Source of the DNA: Constantimarinum furrinae
Lineage (GTDB): Bacteria > Bacteroidota > Bacteroidia > Flavobacteriales > Flavobacteriaceae
NCBI RefSeq assembly: GCF_014295415.1
Contig: NZ_CP052909.1
Coordinates: 2,480,001-2,544,000, forward strand
DNA length: 64,000 nucleotides
Direction: 5' to 3'
This document shows, piece by piece, positions 25,301-35,052 of the stretch. The notes beneath the pieces are model-generated. The model was not told the DNA's origin and searched no databases. It saw only the letters and a program-made list of their open reading frames with translations. Within the stretch, counting starts at the first letter, position 1. Each line of letters opens with the position of its first letter. The translations under genes were made by a program, and so were the position numbers.

Positions 25301-26479
25301 ATGAGCAAAGAAGTTGTCATTGTAGCCGCAGTCCGAACACCTATTGGAAGTTTTATGGGAAGTCTATCTTCCGTATCAGCGACTTATTTAGGGTCTACTG
25401 CAATAAAGGGAGCTCTTTCAAAAATCAATCTTGATCCGTCACTGGTTCAGGAGGTTTATATGGGAAATGTCGTTCAGGCGGGAGTTGGTCAGGCACCGGC
25501 AAGACAGGCCGCTCTGGGAGCCGGTATTCCCGATACTGTTCCCTGTACCACAATTAATAAAGTATGTGCTTCGGGTATGAAGGCTGTCATGATGGGCGCT
25601 CAGGCAATTGCTCTTGGTGACGCAGAAATTATTGTAGCAGGAGGAATGGAAAGTATGAGCAATATCCCTCATTATGTTCATATGAGAAATGGACAGAAAT
25701 TTGGTCCCGCGACTTTAATTGACGGGATGCAGAAAGACGGATTGGTAGATGCTTATGACCAAAATGCCATGGGAGTTTGTGCCGATATGTGCGCCGCGGA
25801 ATATAATTTCTCCAGAGAAGATCAGGATGCATTTGCCATAGAATCCTATAAGCGTTCTGCTGCAGCGTGGGAAGCAGGTAAATTCAATAATGAAGTAGTT
25901 CCTGTTGAAGTTCCTCAACGACGCGGTGAACCGATTTCTGTTGTGGAGGATGAAGAATTTAAGAATGTAAAGATGGAGAAGATCCCTTCCTTACGACCCG
26001 CTTTTACCAAGGACGGAACAGTCACCGCTGCCAATGCATCTACAATTAACGACGGCGCAGGCGCAATGATCCTTATGAGTGCCGAAAAAGCAAATGAATT
26101 GGGTCTCACACCGCTCGCAACGATTAAGAGCTATGCCGATGCGGCGCATGAACCACAATGGTTTACCACAGCTCCTTCAAAGGCATTGCCAAAAGCGCTT
26201 GATAGAGCCGGAATTACCAAAGACGATGTGGACTTTTATGAATTTAACGAAGCCTTTTCGGTGGTAGGCCTTGCTAATATGAAGATATTAGGGCTGGATG
26301 CATCCAATGTTAATGTGCATGGAGGTGCTGTATCTTTAGGACACCCTCTTGGTTGTAGCGGAGTTCGAATACTTATTACCTTATTGAATGTGTTGCAACA
26401 AAATGATGCTAAAATTGGTGCTGCCGCTATTTGTAATGGTGGCGGTGGAGCTTCAGCAATGGTGATAGAAAGAACTTAA
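25301..26479 (+). CDS. Acetyl-CoA C-acetyltransferase (thiolase)
   Basis: 392 residues, full length. The acylated Cys is in NKVCASGMKAVMMGAQ (about residue 89), and the catalytic pair is in NVHGGAVSLGHPLGCSG (His) and CNGGGGASAMVIE (Cys). Condenses or cleaves acetoacetyl/3-ketoacyl-CoA in fatty-acid or ketone-body metabolism. The biosynthetic (AtoB-like) type is likely from length and motifs. An NlpC/P60 peptidase gene follows after 22 bases. Confidence 0.95.
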   Translation: MSKEVVIVAAVRTPIGSFMGSLSSVSATYLGSTAIKGALSKINLDPSLVQEVYMGNVVQAGVGQAPARQAALGAGIPDTVPCTTINKVCASGMKAVMMGAQAIALGDAEIIVAGGMESMSNIPHYVHMRNGQKFGPATLIDGMQKDGLVDAYDQNAMGVCADMCAAEYNFSREDQDAFAIESYKRSAAAWEAGKFNNEVVPVEVPQRRGEPISVVEDEEFKNVKMEKIPSLRPAFTKDGTVTAANASTINDGAGAMILMSAEKANELGLTPLATIKSYADAAHEPQWFTTAPSKALPKALDRAGITKDDVDFYEFNEAFSVVGLANMKILGLDASNVNVHGGAVSLGHPLGCSGVRILITLLNVLQQNDAKIGAAAICNGGGGASAMVIERT

Positions 26480-26501
26480 TACTCCACTTCTATCTCCATA
26501 A

Positions 26502-27251
26502 ATGAAACACGGTATCTGTAATTTGAGTATTGTTCCGCTAAGGTTTGAAGCTTCAGACCGAAGCGAAATGGTGAGTCAGTTACTGTACGGAGATTCATTT
26601 AAGATTCTGGAAAGCAGAAAAAAATGGAGTCGTATTCGACTCACCTATGATCGCTACGAAGGCTGGATCGACAACAAACAATTTCAGCAAATTTCAGAAG
26701 AAAACTTTAAAGCACTCAATACCGATCCGGCAGAATTATCTTCAGATCTTGTTGATTTCATTTCCTTACAGGACGGGGCTTTGCTTTCTATTTGTATAGG
26801 AAGTACTGTCAATGCCGCTAAAATACTTGAACATTCGTTTGAAGGTAAAGCGGTATCTACTCAGTTTCCGAAGGAAAACCTAATCCATACCGCCCTCCTC
26901 TACCTCAACACACCGTATCTCTGGGGCGGTAAAAGTCCGTTTGGAATAGATTGTAGCGGATTTACACAAATGGTTTATAAACTTAATGGCCATTCCTTAT
27001 TACGTGATGCGAGCGATCAGGCAACACAGGGCGAAGCACTGAGTTTTATTGAAGAAAGTGAAGCGGGAGATCTGGCCTTTTTTGACAATGCCGATGGAGA
27101 CATCACTCACGTTGGTATCATTATGAAAGATAATTATATCATCCATGCCCATGGCAAGGTGAGAATAGACAGGTTGGATCATACAGGCATCTTCAACTAT
27201 GAAAAACGGACCCATACCCACAAACTTCGGGTGATAAAAAGGATTATATAA
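26502..27251 (+). CDS. C40 (NlpC/P60) peptidase with N-terminal SH3-like region
   Basis: 249 residues. The N-terminal part (NLSIVPLRFEASDRSEMVSQ to EGWID) is a bacterial SH3 domain. The catalytic NlpC/P60 domain has Cys in GIDCSGFTQM, His in DITHVGIIM and a second polar residue in HAHGKVR. It likely cuts peptidoglycan stem peptides, as in the YkfC gamma-D-Glu-diamino acid type. There is no signal peptide, so it may act in cytoplasmic peptide recycling. Confidence 0.92.
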   Translation: MKHGICNLSIVPLRFEASDRSEMVSQLLYGDSFKILESRKKWSRIRLTYDRYEGWIDNKQFQQISEENFKALNTDPAELSSDLVDFISLQDGALLSICIGSTVNAAKILEHSFEGKAVSTQFPKENLIHTALLYLNTPYLWGGKSPFGIDCSGFTQMVYKLNGHSLLRDASDQATQGEALSFIEESEAGDLAFFDNADGDITHVGIIMKDNYIIHAHGKVRIDRLDHTGIFNYEKRTHTHKLRVIKRII

Positions 27252-27254
27252 AAA

Positions 27255-27283
27255 AACCCTCTGAAAACAGAGGGTTCTTTGTT
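27255..27283. terminator. Bidirectional terminator between convergent genes
   Basis: AACCCTCTG (27255-27263) and CAGAGGGTT (27268-27276) form a 9-bp stem with loop AAAA. A-rich sequence on the left and CTTT on the right give T tracts on both strands; the minus-strand tail is stronger, serving the TPR gene. Confidence 0.85.
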
Positions 27284-27299
27284 GATATGTTACGTTAGC

Positions 27300-28565
27300 T
27301 TACTGTCCGCCTTCCATTTCAGCCAATCTGGCCTTCATCGCTTTAAACTTTTCGTCTTCGCCTAACTGACTGTAAATATTCATTAATGTTCGAGCCAATT
27401 CCACATTATCGGGCTTTAACATAAGTGCAGACTCCAGATACGGCTTGGCATCCTTGTACAGCTGACTCTTTTGAGCCTTTAACTCATCATACTTTTTATA
27501 ATCTGCATTGGAAGTACCAAGGTTGTTCATTTGCTCAATGATGGGCCCTTCCTTTGAAAGGATGATCGCAGCGATATTGATCTTGGCATTTGCATAATTA
27601 GGATCCAACTCTATGGCCTTCTTGTAATAGGTTATCGCTTGCTCGTTATCACCATTTTTCGAGCTTCCTACTCCCAGGTTGTAATACAATTCCGGATTAT
27701 TAGGATCTGAAGCAACAACTTCCTTCATCAATTCATTATAGCGCGCCATATCACCCATTTTATAAGCCATGTCGGCTTCTGCACGAATTAAGGAGGTATC
27801 GTCGGGATTCTCAATGCGAGCATCTTTCATCACTTTTAAGGCTTTTTCATTCTCTCCTTGACTGATATATATTAGTGTTACATTTCTCAAAATATCACCT
27901 CTAACAGATTCGGCCATACGCTCATCGGGATTGGTGTAGTTCCCACTAAGCATATTGGTGGTTCTATCATCTTCGGTGGCAAAAACAACTACCTCACCTG
28001 TATTGATATCGGTTGCAACAAATTCCTGCTGAATACCCGTGTATCCCATTTCAAGCAGGTCTTCATAATATTGTAATGCTTTTCCGTAGTCTTTGGCATT
28101 TACAGCATTTCCGGCAGCAAAATACAAATCGGATGTATCTTTTTTAATGGTGTAACTGGTGTACAATTTTTCAGAGGCACTGGCAAAATCCTGGCGCTTC
28201 TGATCTTCAACAGCACTGTTTACCAGTGCTACCCGTAAATTTTGAACACCAATCTTTGCTCTGTCATTGATCTTACTATCTCCCAGTTCCTTTGCCTTTT
28301 TGAAGGCATCTGCAGCTTCTTTCATTTTATTGAAATCATTTTTACCTGCATCGGCGAGATAAACTTCGCCTTTAAGCACATAAAATTCTGCTTTCTCTTC
28401 ACTGTCTGCACTGCCAATTAAAGATTCAGCAGCGTTTATATTCGCCATAGCTTCGGTCACATCTCCGGATTTTAAGGCCTTTTCAGCCCTTTTTATCTCC
28501 TTTTTCTGACCAAATGTTATTGTAGTGATCATTAAAAGACCTACTACCCATAGTTGTTTTTTCAT
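27300..28565 (-). CDS. Secreted tetratricopeptide-repeat protein
   Basis: 421 residues with signal peptide (KKQLWVVGLLMITTITFGQ). TPR motifs appear from about residue 30 on, for example PELYYNLGVGSSKNGDNEQA followed by ITYYKKAIELDPNYANAKIN. Likely a periplasmic scaffold protein. It starts 17 bases after the gyrA stop, so gyrA and this gene are probably co-transcribed, an arrangement common in Flavobacteriaceae. Confidence 0.88.
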   Translation of the reverse strand: MKKQLWVVGLLMITTITFGQKKEIKRAEKALKSGDVTEAMANINAAESLIGSADSEEKAEFYVLKGEVYLADAGKNDFNKMKEAADAFKKAKELGDSKINDRAKIGVQNLRVALVNSAVEDQKRQDFASASEKLYTSYTIKKDTSDLYFAAGNAVNAKDYGKALQYYEDLLEMGYTGIQQEFVATDINTGEVVVFATEDDRTTNMLSGNYTNPDERMAESVRGDILRNVTLIYISQGENEKALKVMKDARIENPDDTSLIRAEADMAYKMGDMARYNELMKEVVASDPNNPELYYNLGVGSSKNGDNEQAITYYKKAIELDPNYANAKINIAAIILSKEGPIIEQMNNLGTSNADYKKYDELKAQKSQLYKDAKPYLESALMLKPDNVELARTLMNIYSQLGEDEKFKAMKARLAEMEGGQ

Positions 28566-28582
28566 GGTAATCGATTTAATTT

Positions 28583-31108
28583 TTATTCGTTGTTATCGGT
28601 TTGTGTCTCATCGTTTTCAATAGTCGTGCCATCTTCTGAAATTTCATCAACTTCATCATCAACATCGTCTTCGTCATGCATCACTTTAGCAACAGCGGCA
28701 ATTGCATCGTCTTCACGAACTTTAATGAGTCGGACACCCTGGGTTGCTCTTCCCATAACCCTAAGGTCCTCTACCGCCATTCTAATTGCAATTCCGGATT
28801 TGTTGATGATCATTAGATCGTCTGAATCTGTTACATTTTTTATAGCTACTAATTTACCTGTTTTTTCTGTAACATTAATGGTTTTCACACCTTTACCACC
28901 GCGATTCGTAATTCGATAGTCTTCAATGCTGGATCTTTTTCCGTACCCATTCTCCGCAACTACCAAAATCTCGGTCTCTTCATCTTCAATAGCAACCATA
29001 CCTACAACCTCATCGTTCTTATCGGCCAGCGTAATTCCACGAACCCCAGAGGCATTTCTTCCCATTGGGCGAGTCTTACTTTCTTCGAACCGGATCGCCT
29101 TACCGGATTTAACGGCCAGCATCACCTGACTGTCACCTGTGGTTAACTTTGCCTCTAGCAACTCGTCATCTTCACGAATTGTGATCGCATTGATCCCGTT
29201 GGTACGCGGACGAGAATACTGCTCTAGTGCTGTCTTCTTCACCTGCCCCTTTTTGGTTGCCATGATCACATAGTGATTGTTGATATAATCTTCATCTTTT
29301 AGATCCTGAGTACAGATAAAGGCTTTTACCTTGTCGTCCGGCTCTATATTGATCAGATTCTGAATAGCCCTTCCTTTAGAAGTACGGCTTCCTTCCGGGA
29401 TTTCAAACACTCGCATCCAGAAACACTTCCCTTTTTGAGTAAAGAAGAGCATGTACTGGTGATTTGTTCCAACAAATAAATGTTCGAGAAAATCTTCGTT
29501 ACGCGTAGCCGAAGCCTTTTGACCTACTCCTCCTCTGTTTTGTTTCTTATATTCTGAAAGTGAAGTTCGCTTTATATAACCTGCGTGTGAAATGGTAATC
29601 ACTACCTTTTCATCGGCAATAAGGTCGGTAATACTTACATCCCCACCTGCGTATTCTATGGTAGAACGACGTTCATCACCATATTTATCACGAATTTCAT
29701 CCAACTCCTCCTTAATGATCTCCATTCTACGCTCTTTTTTTGCCAGAATGTCCTTATAATCATCAATAGTATTCATTAACTCTTCATACTCGCTTCTCAG
29801 TTTGTCCTGCTCCAGTCCAGTTAATTGACGCAGACGCATTTCAACGATCGCCTTGGCTTGAATTTCTGAAAGTTCAAACCTTTCGATCAGTTTTTGTCGC
29901 GCTTCATCTGCATTTGAAGAGGCTCTTATGAGTGCGATCACCTCGTCTATATTATCTGAGGCAATGATCAATCCTTCGAGTATATGCGCTCGCTCTTCTG
30001 CCTTCCGAAGTAAATACTCTGTTCTTCTAACCACCACTTCATGACGGTGTTCCACGAAATAATGGATGAGCTGTTTTAAATTGAGCATCTGTGGACGTCC
30101 CTTTACCAGCGCAATATTGTTGACACTAAAACTGGACTGAAGTGCTGTATACTTATACAGTGTGTTTAATACGATATTGGGTATGGCATCGCGCTTTAAA
30201 ACAAAAACAATGCGCATTCCGTTTCTATCGGATTCGTCCCGAATGTTCGAAATACCCTCGATCTTTTTATCGTTCACTAGATCGGCAGTTTTCTTGATCA
30301 TATCGGCCTTATTCACCTGATATGGGATCTCGTGTACGATGATGCATTCTCTTCCGTTCACTTCATCAAACGTGGCCTTTCCACGCATTACAACACGTCC
30401 CCGACCCGTATGAAAAGCTTCGCGCACGCCTTCATATCCATAAATTACACCACCGGTTGGAAAATCGGGTGCCTTGATATGCTGCATTAATTCATCGATC
30501 TCAATATCGGGATTGTCTATATAGGCCTGTGTACCATTAACGACCTCGGTAAGATTATGTGGAGGCATATTGGTAGCCATACCCACAGCAATTCCCGAGG
30601 CTCCGTTGATCAATAAACCGGGAACCCTGGTTGGTAATACCGTGGGTTCCTGTAATGTATCGTCAAAATTTAACTGATGGTCTACGGTTTCCTTGTCGAT
30701 ATCTGCCAGCATATCTTCAGAGATCTTCTGCATTCTCGCCTCTGTATAACGCATGGCAGCCGGGCTGTCTCCATCTATGGACCCGAAGTTTCCCTGTCCG
30801 TCTACCAACATATACCTTAGACTCCATTCCTGAGCCATACGCACCATAGCATCGTATACCGACGTATCACCATGCGGGTGATATTTACCTAATACTTCTC
30901 CTACAATTCTTGCTGATTTTTTATGAGCGGTATTTGCTCTAACCCCTAATTCATGCATTCCAAATAAAACACGTCTGTGTACAGGTTTCATCCCATCCCT
31001 AACATCGGGAAGTGCACGTGACACAATGACCGACATTGAATAGTCAATGTAAGCCGATTTCATCTCATCTTCAATGTTGATGGGGATCAATTTTTCGCCT
31101 TCAGCCAT
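28583..31108 (-). CDS. gyrA: DNA gyrase subunit A
   Basis: 841 residues, full length. N-terminal breakage-reunion domain with RPVHRR-like [17 protein letters not shown], the quinolone-region [20 protein letters not shown] and the catalytic Tyr in [11 protein letters not shown] six-bladed C-terminal DNA-wrapping domain carries the GyrA-box-like [10 protein letters not shown]. The tail is acidic ([16 protein letters not shown]). At the position of E. coli Ser83 there is Thr, followed by Ser; Thr is also normal in Flavobacterium, so this alone is not a resistance mark. Confidence 0.98.
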   Translation of the reverse strand: MAEGEKLIPINIEDEMKSAYIDYSMSVIVSRALPDVRDGMKPVHRRVLFGMHELGVRANTAHKKSARIVGEVLGKYHPHGDTSVYDAMVRMAQEWSLRYMLVDGQGNFGSIDGDSPAAMRYTEARMQKISEDMLADIDKETVDHQLNFDDTLQEPTVLPTRVPGLLINGASGIAVGMATNMPPHNLTEVVNGTQAYIDNPDIEIDELMQHIKAPDFPTGGVIYGYEGVREAFHTGRGRVVMRGKATFDEVNGRECIIVHEIPYQVNKADMIKKTADLVNDKKIEGISNIRDESDRNGMRIVFVLKRDAIPNIVLNTLYKYTALQSSFSVNNIALVKGRPQMLNLKQLIHYFVEHRHEVVVRRTEYLLRKAEERAHILEGLIIASDNIDEVIALIRASSNADEARQKLIERFELSEIQAKAIVEMRLRQLTGLEQDKLRSEYEELMNTIDDYKDILAKKERRMEIIKEELDEIRDKYGDERRSTIEYAGGDVSITDLIADEKVVITISHAGYIKRTSLSEYKKQNRGGVGQKASATRNEDFLEHLFVGTNHQYMLFFTQKGKCFWMRVFEIPEGSRTSKGRAIQNLINIEPDDKVKAFICTQDLKDEDYINNHYVIMATKKGQVKKTALEQYSRPRTNGINAITIREDDELLEAKLTTGDSQVMLAVKSGKAIRFEESKTRPMGRNASGVRGITLADKNDEVVGMVAIEDEETEILVVAENGYGKRSSIEDYRITNRGGKGVKTINVTEKTGKLVAIKNVTDSDDLMIINKSGIAIRMAVEDLRVMGRATQGVRLIKVREDDAIAAVAKVMHDEDDVDDEVDEISEDGTTIENDETQTDNNE

Positions 31109-31367
31109 AAATATTTTTCTTTATTATTTAGTGATTAATCTAAAAGGCAATATACATTAATTTGCAAGTTTTTACAGGGGTTTAGCGCCGTATTATTCAC
31201 GTTTTTATTAACAAATTTAACAAGGCAATTCGTTAATAACTATCGCGTTATATACTTTGATAATTAGAAGTTTTTTTGTCCTTTTACTTAACTTCGAAAA
31301 AAGGGGGTATGATTTTTGCCTTTTTTAAGGTAACTTTAATGCTTTTTGACGAACAGGATATAATTTT
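31109..31367. other. Divergent gyrA-clpC intergenic region
   Basis: 259 AT-rich bases between two divergent genes, with long A/T runs. It must hold both promoters. On the minus strand TATATTGC near 31154 is a weak -7 candidate for gyrA. For clpC only imperfect boxes (for example TATACTTTG near 31251) are visible. No gene is seen. Confidence 0.5.
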
Positions 31368-33920
31368 ATGGATGATAATTTTTCCCCAAGAGTAAAAGAT
31401 GTAATTGCATACAGCAAAGAAGAGGCCCTGCGATTAGGTCACGATTTTATAGGAACCGAACATTTAATGCTCGGTCTTCTTCGTGATGGTAACGGTAAAG
31501 CAGTGACGATCCTTAATGCACTGGATGTAGATCTTAATCACTTGCGTCGCAAGGTCGAGATCTTAAGTCCGGCAAACCCCAACGCAGAAGTTAATACAAA
31601 CGATAAAAAGAACCTTCATTTAACCCGCCAGGCAGAAAGAGCCTTGAAAACCACTTTTCTGGAAGCAAAATTGTTTCAGAGTTCCTCGATCAATACCGCA
31701 CATTTATTGCTGTGTATTCTTCGGAATGAAAACGACCCTACCACAAAGTTGCTCAATAAAATGAAAGTGGATTACGACGGTGTTAAAGACCAATTTAAGC
31801 TTATGATCGCAAATGACGAAGATTATATAGACTCCCCCACTTCTGAATCATTTCCGAATGATGACGATGCAGCAGCGGAAGACACTTCAAAAGAGAATTT
31901 ATTTACCGGAAGCAGTGCCAAATCGAATAAAAAATCCAAGACTCCTGTTTTGGATAACTTCGGAAGGGACCTTACTTCCCTTGCCGAAGAGGGTAAACTC
32001 GACCCGGTAGTAGGACGGGAATCTGAAATTCAACGGGTTTCACAGATCCTCAGTAGAAGAAAAAAGAATAATCCTCTGCTCATCGGGGAACCCGGAGTGG
32101 GAAAATCGGCTATTGCTGAAGGTCTCGCCCTTAGAATTATACAGCGAAAGGTATCTCGTATTTTATACGATAAGCGAGTAGTAACACTGGATCTCGCGAG
32201 TCTGGTTGCCGGCACAAAATACCGGGGCCAATTTGAAGAGCGTATGAAGGCGGTAATGAACGAACTTGAGAAGAATGACGATATCATTCTATTTATAGAT
32301 GAGATACATACCATTGTTGGCGCCGGTGGCGCAACGGGTTCACTGGATGCTTCCAATATGTTTAAACCTGCTCTTGCCCGGGGCGAAATACAATGTATAG
32401 GGGCCACTACTCTGGATGAATACCGTCAGTATATCGAAAAAGACGGTGCCCTAGAGCGTCGTTTTCAGAAGGTATTGGTAGAACCTACCTCGGTGGAAGA
32501 AACGATTGAGATCCTTCAGAATATAAAAGACAAATACGAAAGCCACCACAATGTGTTATATACCGATGAAGCACTGGTTGCTTGTGTAAAATTAACCAAT
32601 CGATATATGACCGAAAGATTTTTGCCCGATAAAGCCATTGACGCATTGGACGAAGCGGGCTCTAGGGTTCATATCACCAATATTCATGTACCCGATAAGA
32701 TCCTCGAAATCGAAGCCAAGCTGGAAGAAGTTCGGGAATTAAAAAATTCGGTGGTTAAAAAGCAAAAATACGAAGAGGCCGCTAAGCTTCGGGATGATGA
32801 AAAGAATCTTGAAAAAGAGCTGGCAACCGAACAGGAGGCCTGGGAAAACGAATCCAAGCTGCACAAGGAAAAAGTTGATGAAGAGAATGTAGCTGAAGTG
32901 GTTTCCATGATGACCGGGGTTCCGGTAAATCGTATCGCGCAGACCGAAAGCAATAAATTAGCCGCATTACCCGATCGTATCAAAGGAAAAGTTATTGGTC
33001 AGGATGAAGCCGTTGCCAAGGTGGTGAAGGCTATTCAGCGGAACAGAGCCGGACTTAAAGACCCAAACAAACCCATTGGTTCATTTATATTTTTAGGTCA
33101 GACAGGTGTCGGTAAAACACAGTTAGCCAAAGTCCTCGCGCGCGAATTATTCGATTCTGAAAATGCCTTGGTGCGCGTAGATATGAGTGAGTACATGGAG
33201 AAATTCGCTGTTTCTCGACTTATTGGTGCCCCTCCGGGATATGTAGGCTATGAAGAGGGCGGACAGCTTACCGAAAAGGTACGCCGTAAACCCTATGCCG
33301 TTATTCTACTGGACGAGATCGAAAAGGCGCATCCCGATGTGTTCAATATGCTGTTACAAGTACTGGATGACGGTCAGTTAACCGACAGTTTGGGCCGAAA
33401 GATAGATTTTAAGAACACCATCATTATCATGACCTCCAACATAGGTGCGAGAAAGCTTAAGGACTTCGGTCAAGGAGTCGGGTTTGGTACGGCTGCTAAG
33501 GAAAGTCAGGTAGACGCTAATTCAAAAAGCATTATCGAAAATGCTTTGAAAAAAGCCTTCGCCCCTGAATTCCTGAATCGTGTGGACGATGTAATGGTAT
33601 TTAATCCGTTGGACAGAGAAGATATTCATAAGATCATCGATATAGAATTGGATAAATTATTTGATCGAATCATCGATCTGGGCTACAACCTTACACTCAC
33701 TGATAAGGCCAAGGATTATATAGCCGATAAAGGTTTCGATAAGGATTACGGAGCCAGACCTTTAAAGAGAGCTATTCAGAAATATATCGAAGACGCTCTG
33801 GCCGAAGAGATCATCAATTCGAACCTTCAGGAAGGAGACGGGATCACTATGGATCTTGATGAGAAAAAGAATGAGCTTACGATCAAGATAAAAAAGCAAA
33901 AGAAGACTACCGAATCATAA
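31368..33920 (+). CDS. clpC: ATP-dependent Clp protease ATP-binding subunit ClpC
   Basis: 850 residues. Order: double Clp-N domain (1-145, FSPRVKDVIAYSKEEALRLG); first AAA+ with Walker A GEPGVGKSA (about 241) and LFIDEIHT; a middle coiled-coil with a UVR motif (KKQKYEEAAKLRDDEKNLEK); second AAA+ with GQTGVGKTQ (about 576); and a C-terminal D2-small domain. It is the unfoldase partner of ClpP. The UVR motif and length separate it from ClpB/ClpA. Confidence 0.97.
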   Translation: MDDNFSPRVKDVIAYSKEEALRLGHDFIGTEHLMLGLLRDGNGKAVTILNALDVDLNHLRRKVEILSPANPNAEVNTNDKKNLHLTRQAERALKTTFLEAKLFQSSSINTAHLLLCILRNENDPTTKLLNKMKVDYDGVKDQFKLMIANDEDYIDSPTSESFPNDDDAAAEDTSKENLFTGSSAKSNKKSKTPVLDNFGRDLTSLAEEGKLDPVVGRESEIQRVSQILSRRKKNNPLLIGEPGVGKSAIAEGLALRIIQRKVSRILYDKRVVTLDLASLVAGTKYRGQFEERMKAVMNELEKNDDIILFIDEIHTIVGAGGATGSLDASNMFKPALARGEIQCIGATTLDEYRQYIEKDGALERRFQKVLVEPTSVEETIEILQNIKDKYESHHNVLYTDEALVACVKLTNRYMTERFLPDKAIDALDEAGSRVHITNIHVPDKILEIEAKLEEVRELKNSVVKKQKYEEAAKLRDDEKNLEKELATEQEAWENESKLHKEKVDEENVAEVVSMMTGVPVNRIAQTESNKLAALPDRIKGKVIGQDEAVAKVVKAIQRNRAGLKDPNKPIGSFIFLGQTGVGKTQLAKVLARELFDSENALVRVDMSEYMEKFAVSRLIGAPPGYVGYEEGGQLTEKVRRKPYAVILLDEIEKAHPDVFNMLLQVLDDGQLTDSLGRKIDFKNTIIIMTSNIGARKLKDFGQGVGFGTAAKESQVDANSKSIIENALKKAFAPEFLNRVDDVMVFNPLDREDIHKIIDIELDKLFDRIIDLGYNLTLTDKAKDYIADKGFDKDYGARPLKRAIQKYIEDALAEEIINSNLQEGDGITMDLDEKKNELTIKIKKQKKTTES

Positions 33921-33930
33921 CAGATTTGCA

Positions 33931-34302
33931 ATGACAAGATCAAAAAAAATATGTCTGGGAATCCTAACCTTTCTCCCCATCTTTTGTATGATGTTGTATT
34001 TTGTGTTCTTTTTCTTCTTTTTCTTCGGAATATATACTTCAGAAAAAACGGGAAACACTTCGGAGGTTTCCCCCGTATTCTTTGCGAATTTTGGACTTAT
34101 GTTCCTTTTTATCATTCTTGCTGTGATAAGCGGCCTGGCAATGATGATCTACTATATCATACACGCCAACAGCAACCCTAAATTCGACAGCAACCAAAAG
34201 TTGATGTGGATCCTCATACTGGTCCTGGCAAGCGGTATAGGAAGTATCGTGTACTTCTTTGTTGAAATTGTTCCGAAGAAAACCACTGCTATCACCTCCT
34301 GA
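33931..34302 (+). CDS. Small membrane protein of unknown function
   Basis: 123 residues with three hydrophobic helices (near 10-34, 51-75 and 92-112) and polar linkers; the layout loosely recalls PLDc_N-type membrane domains. It follows clpC after 10 bases and its stop overlaps the start of the DksA-like gene (TGATG). Function unknown. Confidence 0.75.
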   Translation: MTRSKKICLGILTFLPIFCMMLYFVFFFFFFFGIYTSEKTGNTSEVSPVFFANFGLMFLFIILAVISGLAMMIYYIIHANSNPKFDSNQKLMWILILVLASGIGSIVYFFVEIVPKKTTAITS

Positions 34303-34628
34303 TGCTTCAAAAAAATGAAATTGCCGCCCGAATCGACGAAGAAATTAAAGCTACGGAACTATTGGTTGCTAAATACAGGGAACTCAGCAAGCCCATAGCT
34401 CCCGAAAATTCAATAGGTCGTATTTCCCGAATGGACGCGATAAACAATAAGACCGTAAACGAAGAGGCATTACGGAAGGCCGAACAGAAACTTAAAAATC
34501 TAAAAATTGCACTTTCAAATATTGACGACCCCGATTTTGGCCACTGTATCAAGTGTCAAGGACCCATTCCCCTGGGTCGAATTTTATTGCTTCCGCACAC
34601 CATTACCTGTGTAAATTGTGCACGATAA
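34302..34628 (+). CDS. TraR/DksA-type C4 zinc-finger protein
   Basis: 108 residues. An N-terminal helical coiled-coil (EEIKATELLVAKYRELSKPI) precedes a four-cysteine zinc finger (CIKCQGPIPLGRI and CVNC). DksA relatives bind the RNA polymerase secondary channel with ppGpp. It is shorter than classical DksA. The ATG overlaps the previous stop, so translation is probably coupled. Confidence 0.85.
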   Translation: MLQKNEIAARIDEEIKATELLVAKYRELSKPIAPENSIGRISRMDAINNKTVNEEALRKAEQKLKNLKIALSNIDDPDFGHCIKCQGPIPLGRILLLPHTITCVNCAR

Positions 34629-34671
34629 CTCATAAATAAAACTTAACTTACAGAAACAAACTAACAATTAA

Positions 34672-35052
34672 ATGATTAAAACCACCCTTAAATTCAGTTT
34701 TGGAGAGATTGATATATTTGAAAATTACGTGCTTACGGTGATGAAAGAAGGAATTACAGTTCTACCCGAATACAATGTCGAACTTTTAAAGATCGCAAAC
34801 ACATATTTTAAGGATCGTCCATTTGGGTACATCACAAACCGGATTAATTCCTATTCAGTAGACCCGAGAGTATATCTAAACACTTCAAAAATTAAGAATC
34901 TTGTTGCTTTCGCCGTAGTTTCTGACAAAGAACTGAATCTTACCAATTCTGAAGTTGAGAAGATCTTCTTACGACAACCTTTTGAAGTTTTTAGCAGCTT
35001 GGAAGAAGCTATTTCCTGGGTGGACTCAATGACCACCGGTGCCGAAAATTAA
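34672..35052 (+). CDS. STAS/SpoIIAA-like small protein, paralog 1 of 3
   Basis: 126 residues. The segments FGEIDIFENYVLTVMKEGIT and KDRPFGYITNRINSYSVDP, with a C-terminal FEVFSSLEEAISWVD, closely match the proteins at 52708 and 53189. The fold looks like the STAS/SpoIIAA-like type (alternating beta-alpha, about 120 residues), but this is inferred. Function unknown; a regulatory or protein-binding role is possible. It overlaps the convergent hutH by four bases. Confidence 0.75.
   Translation: MIKTTLKFSFGEIDIFENYVLTVMKEGITVLPEYNVELLKIANTYFKDRPFGYITNRINSYSVDPRVYLNTSKIKNLVAFAVVSDKELNLTNSEVEKIFLRQPFEVFSSLEEAISWVDSMTTGAEN

Noticed and set aside
28583-31108. Quinolone-resistance change in gyrA (Thr at the Ser83 position)
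   Set aside because: Thr at this site is the normal state in Flavobacterium as far as I know, so it is not evidence of selection.
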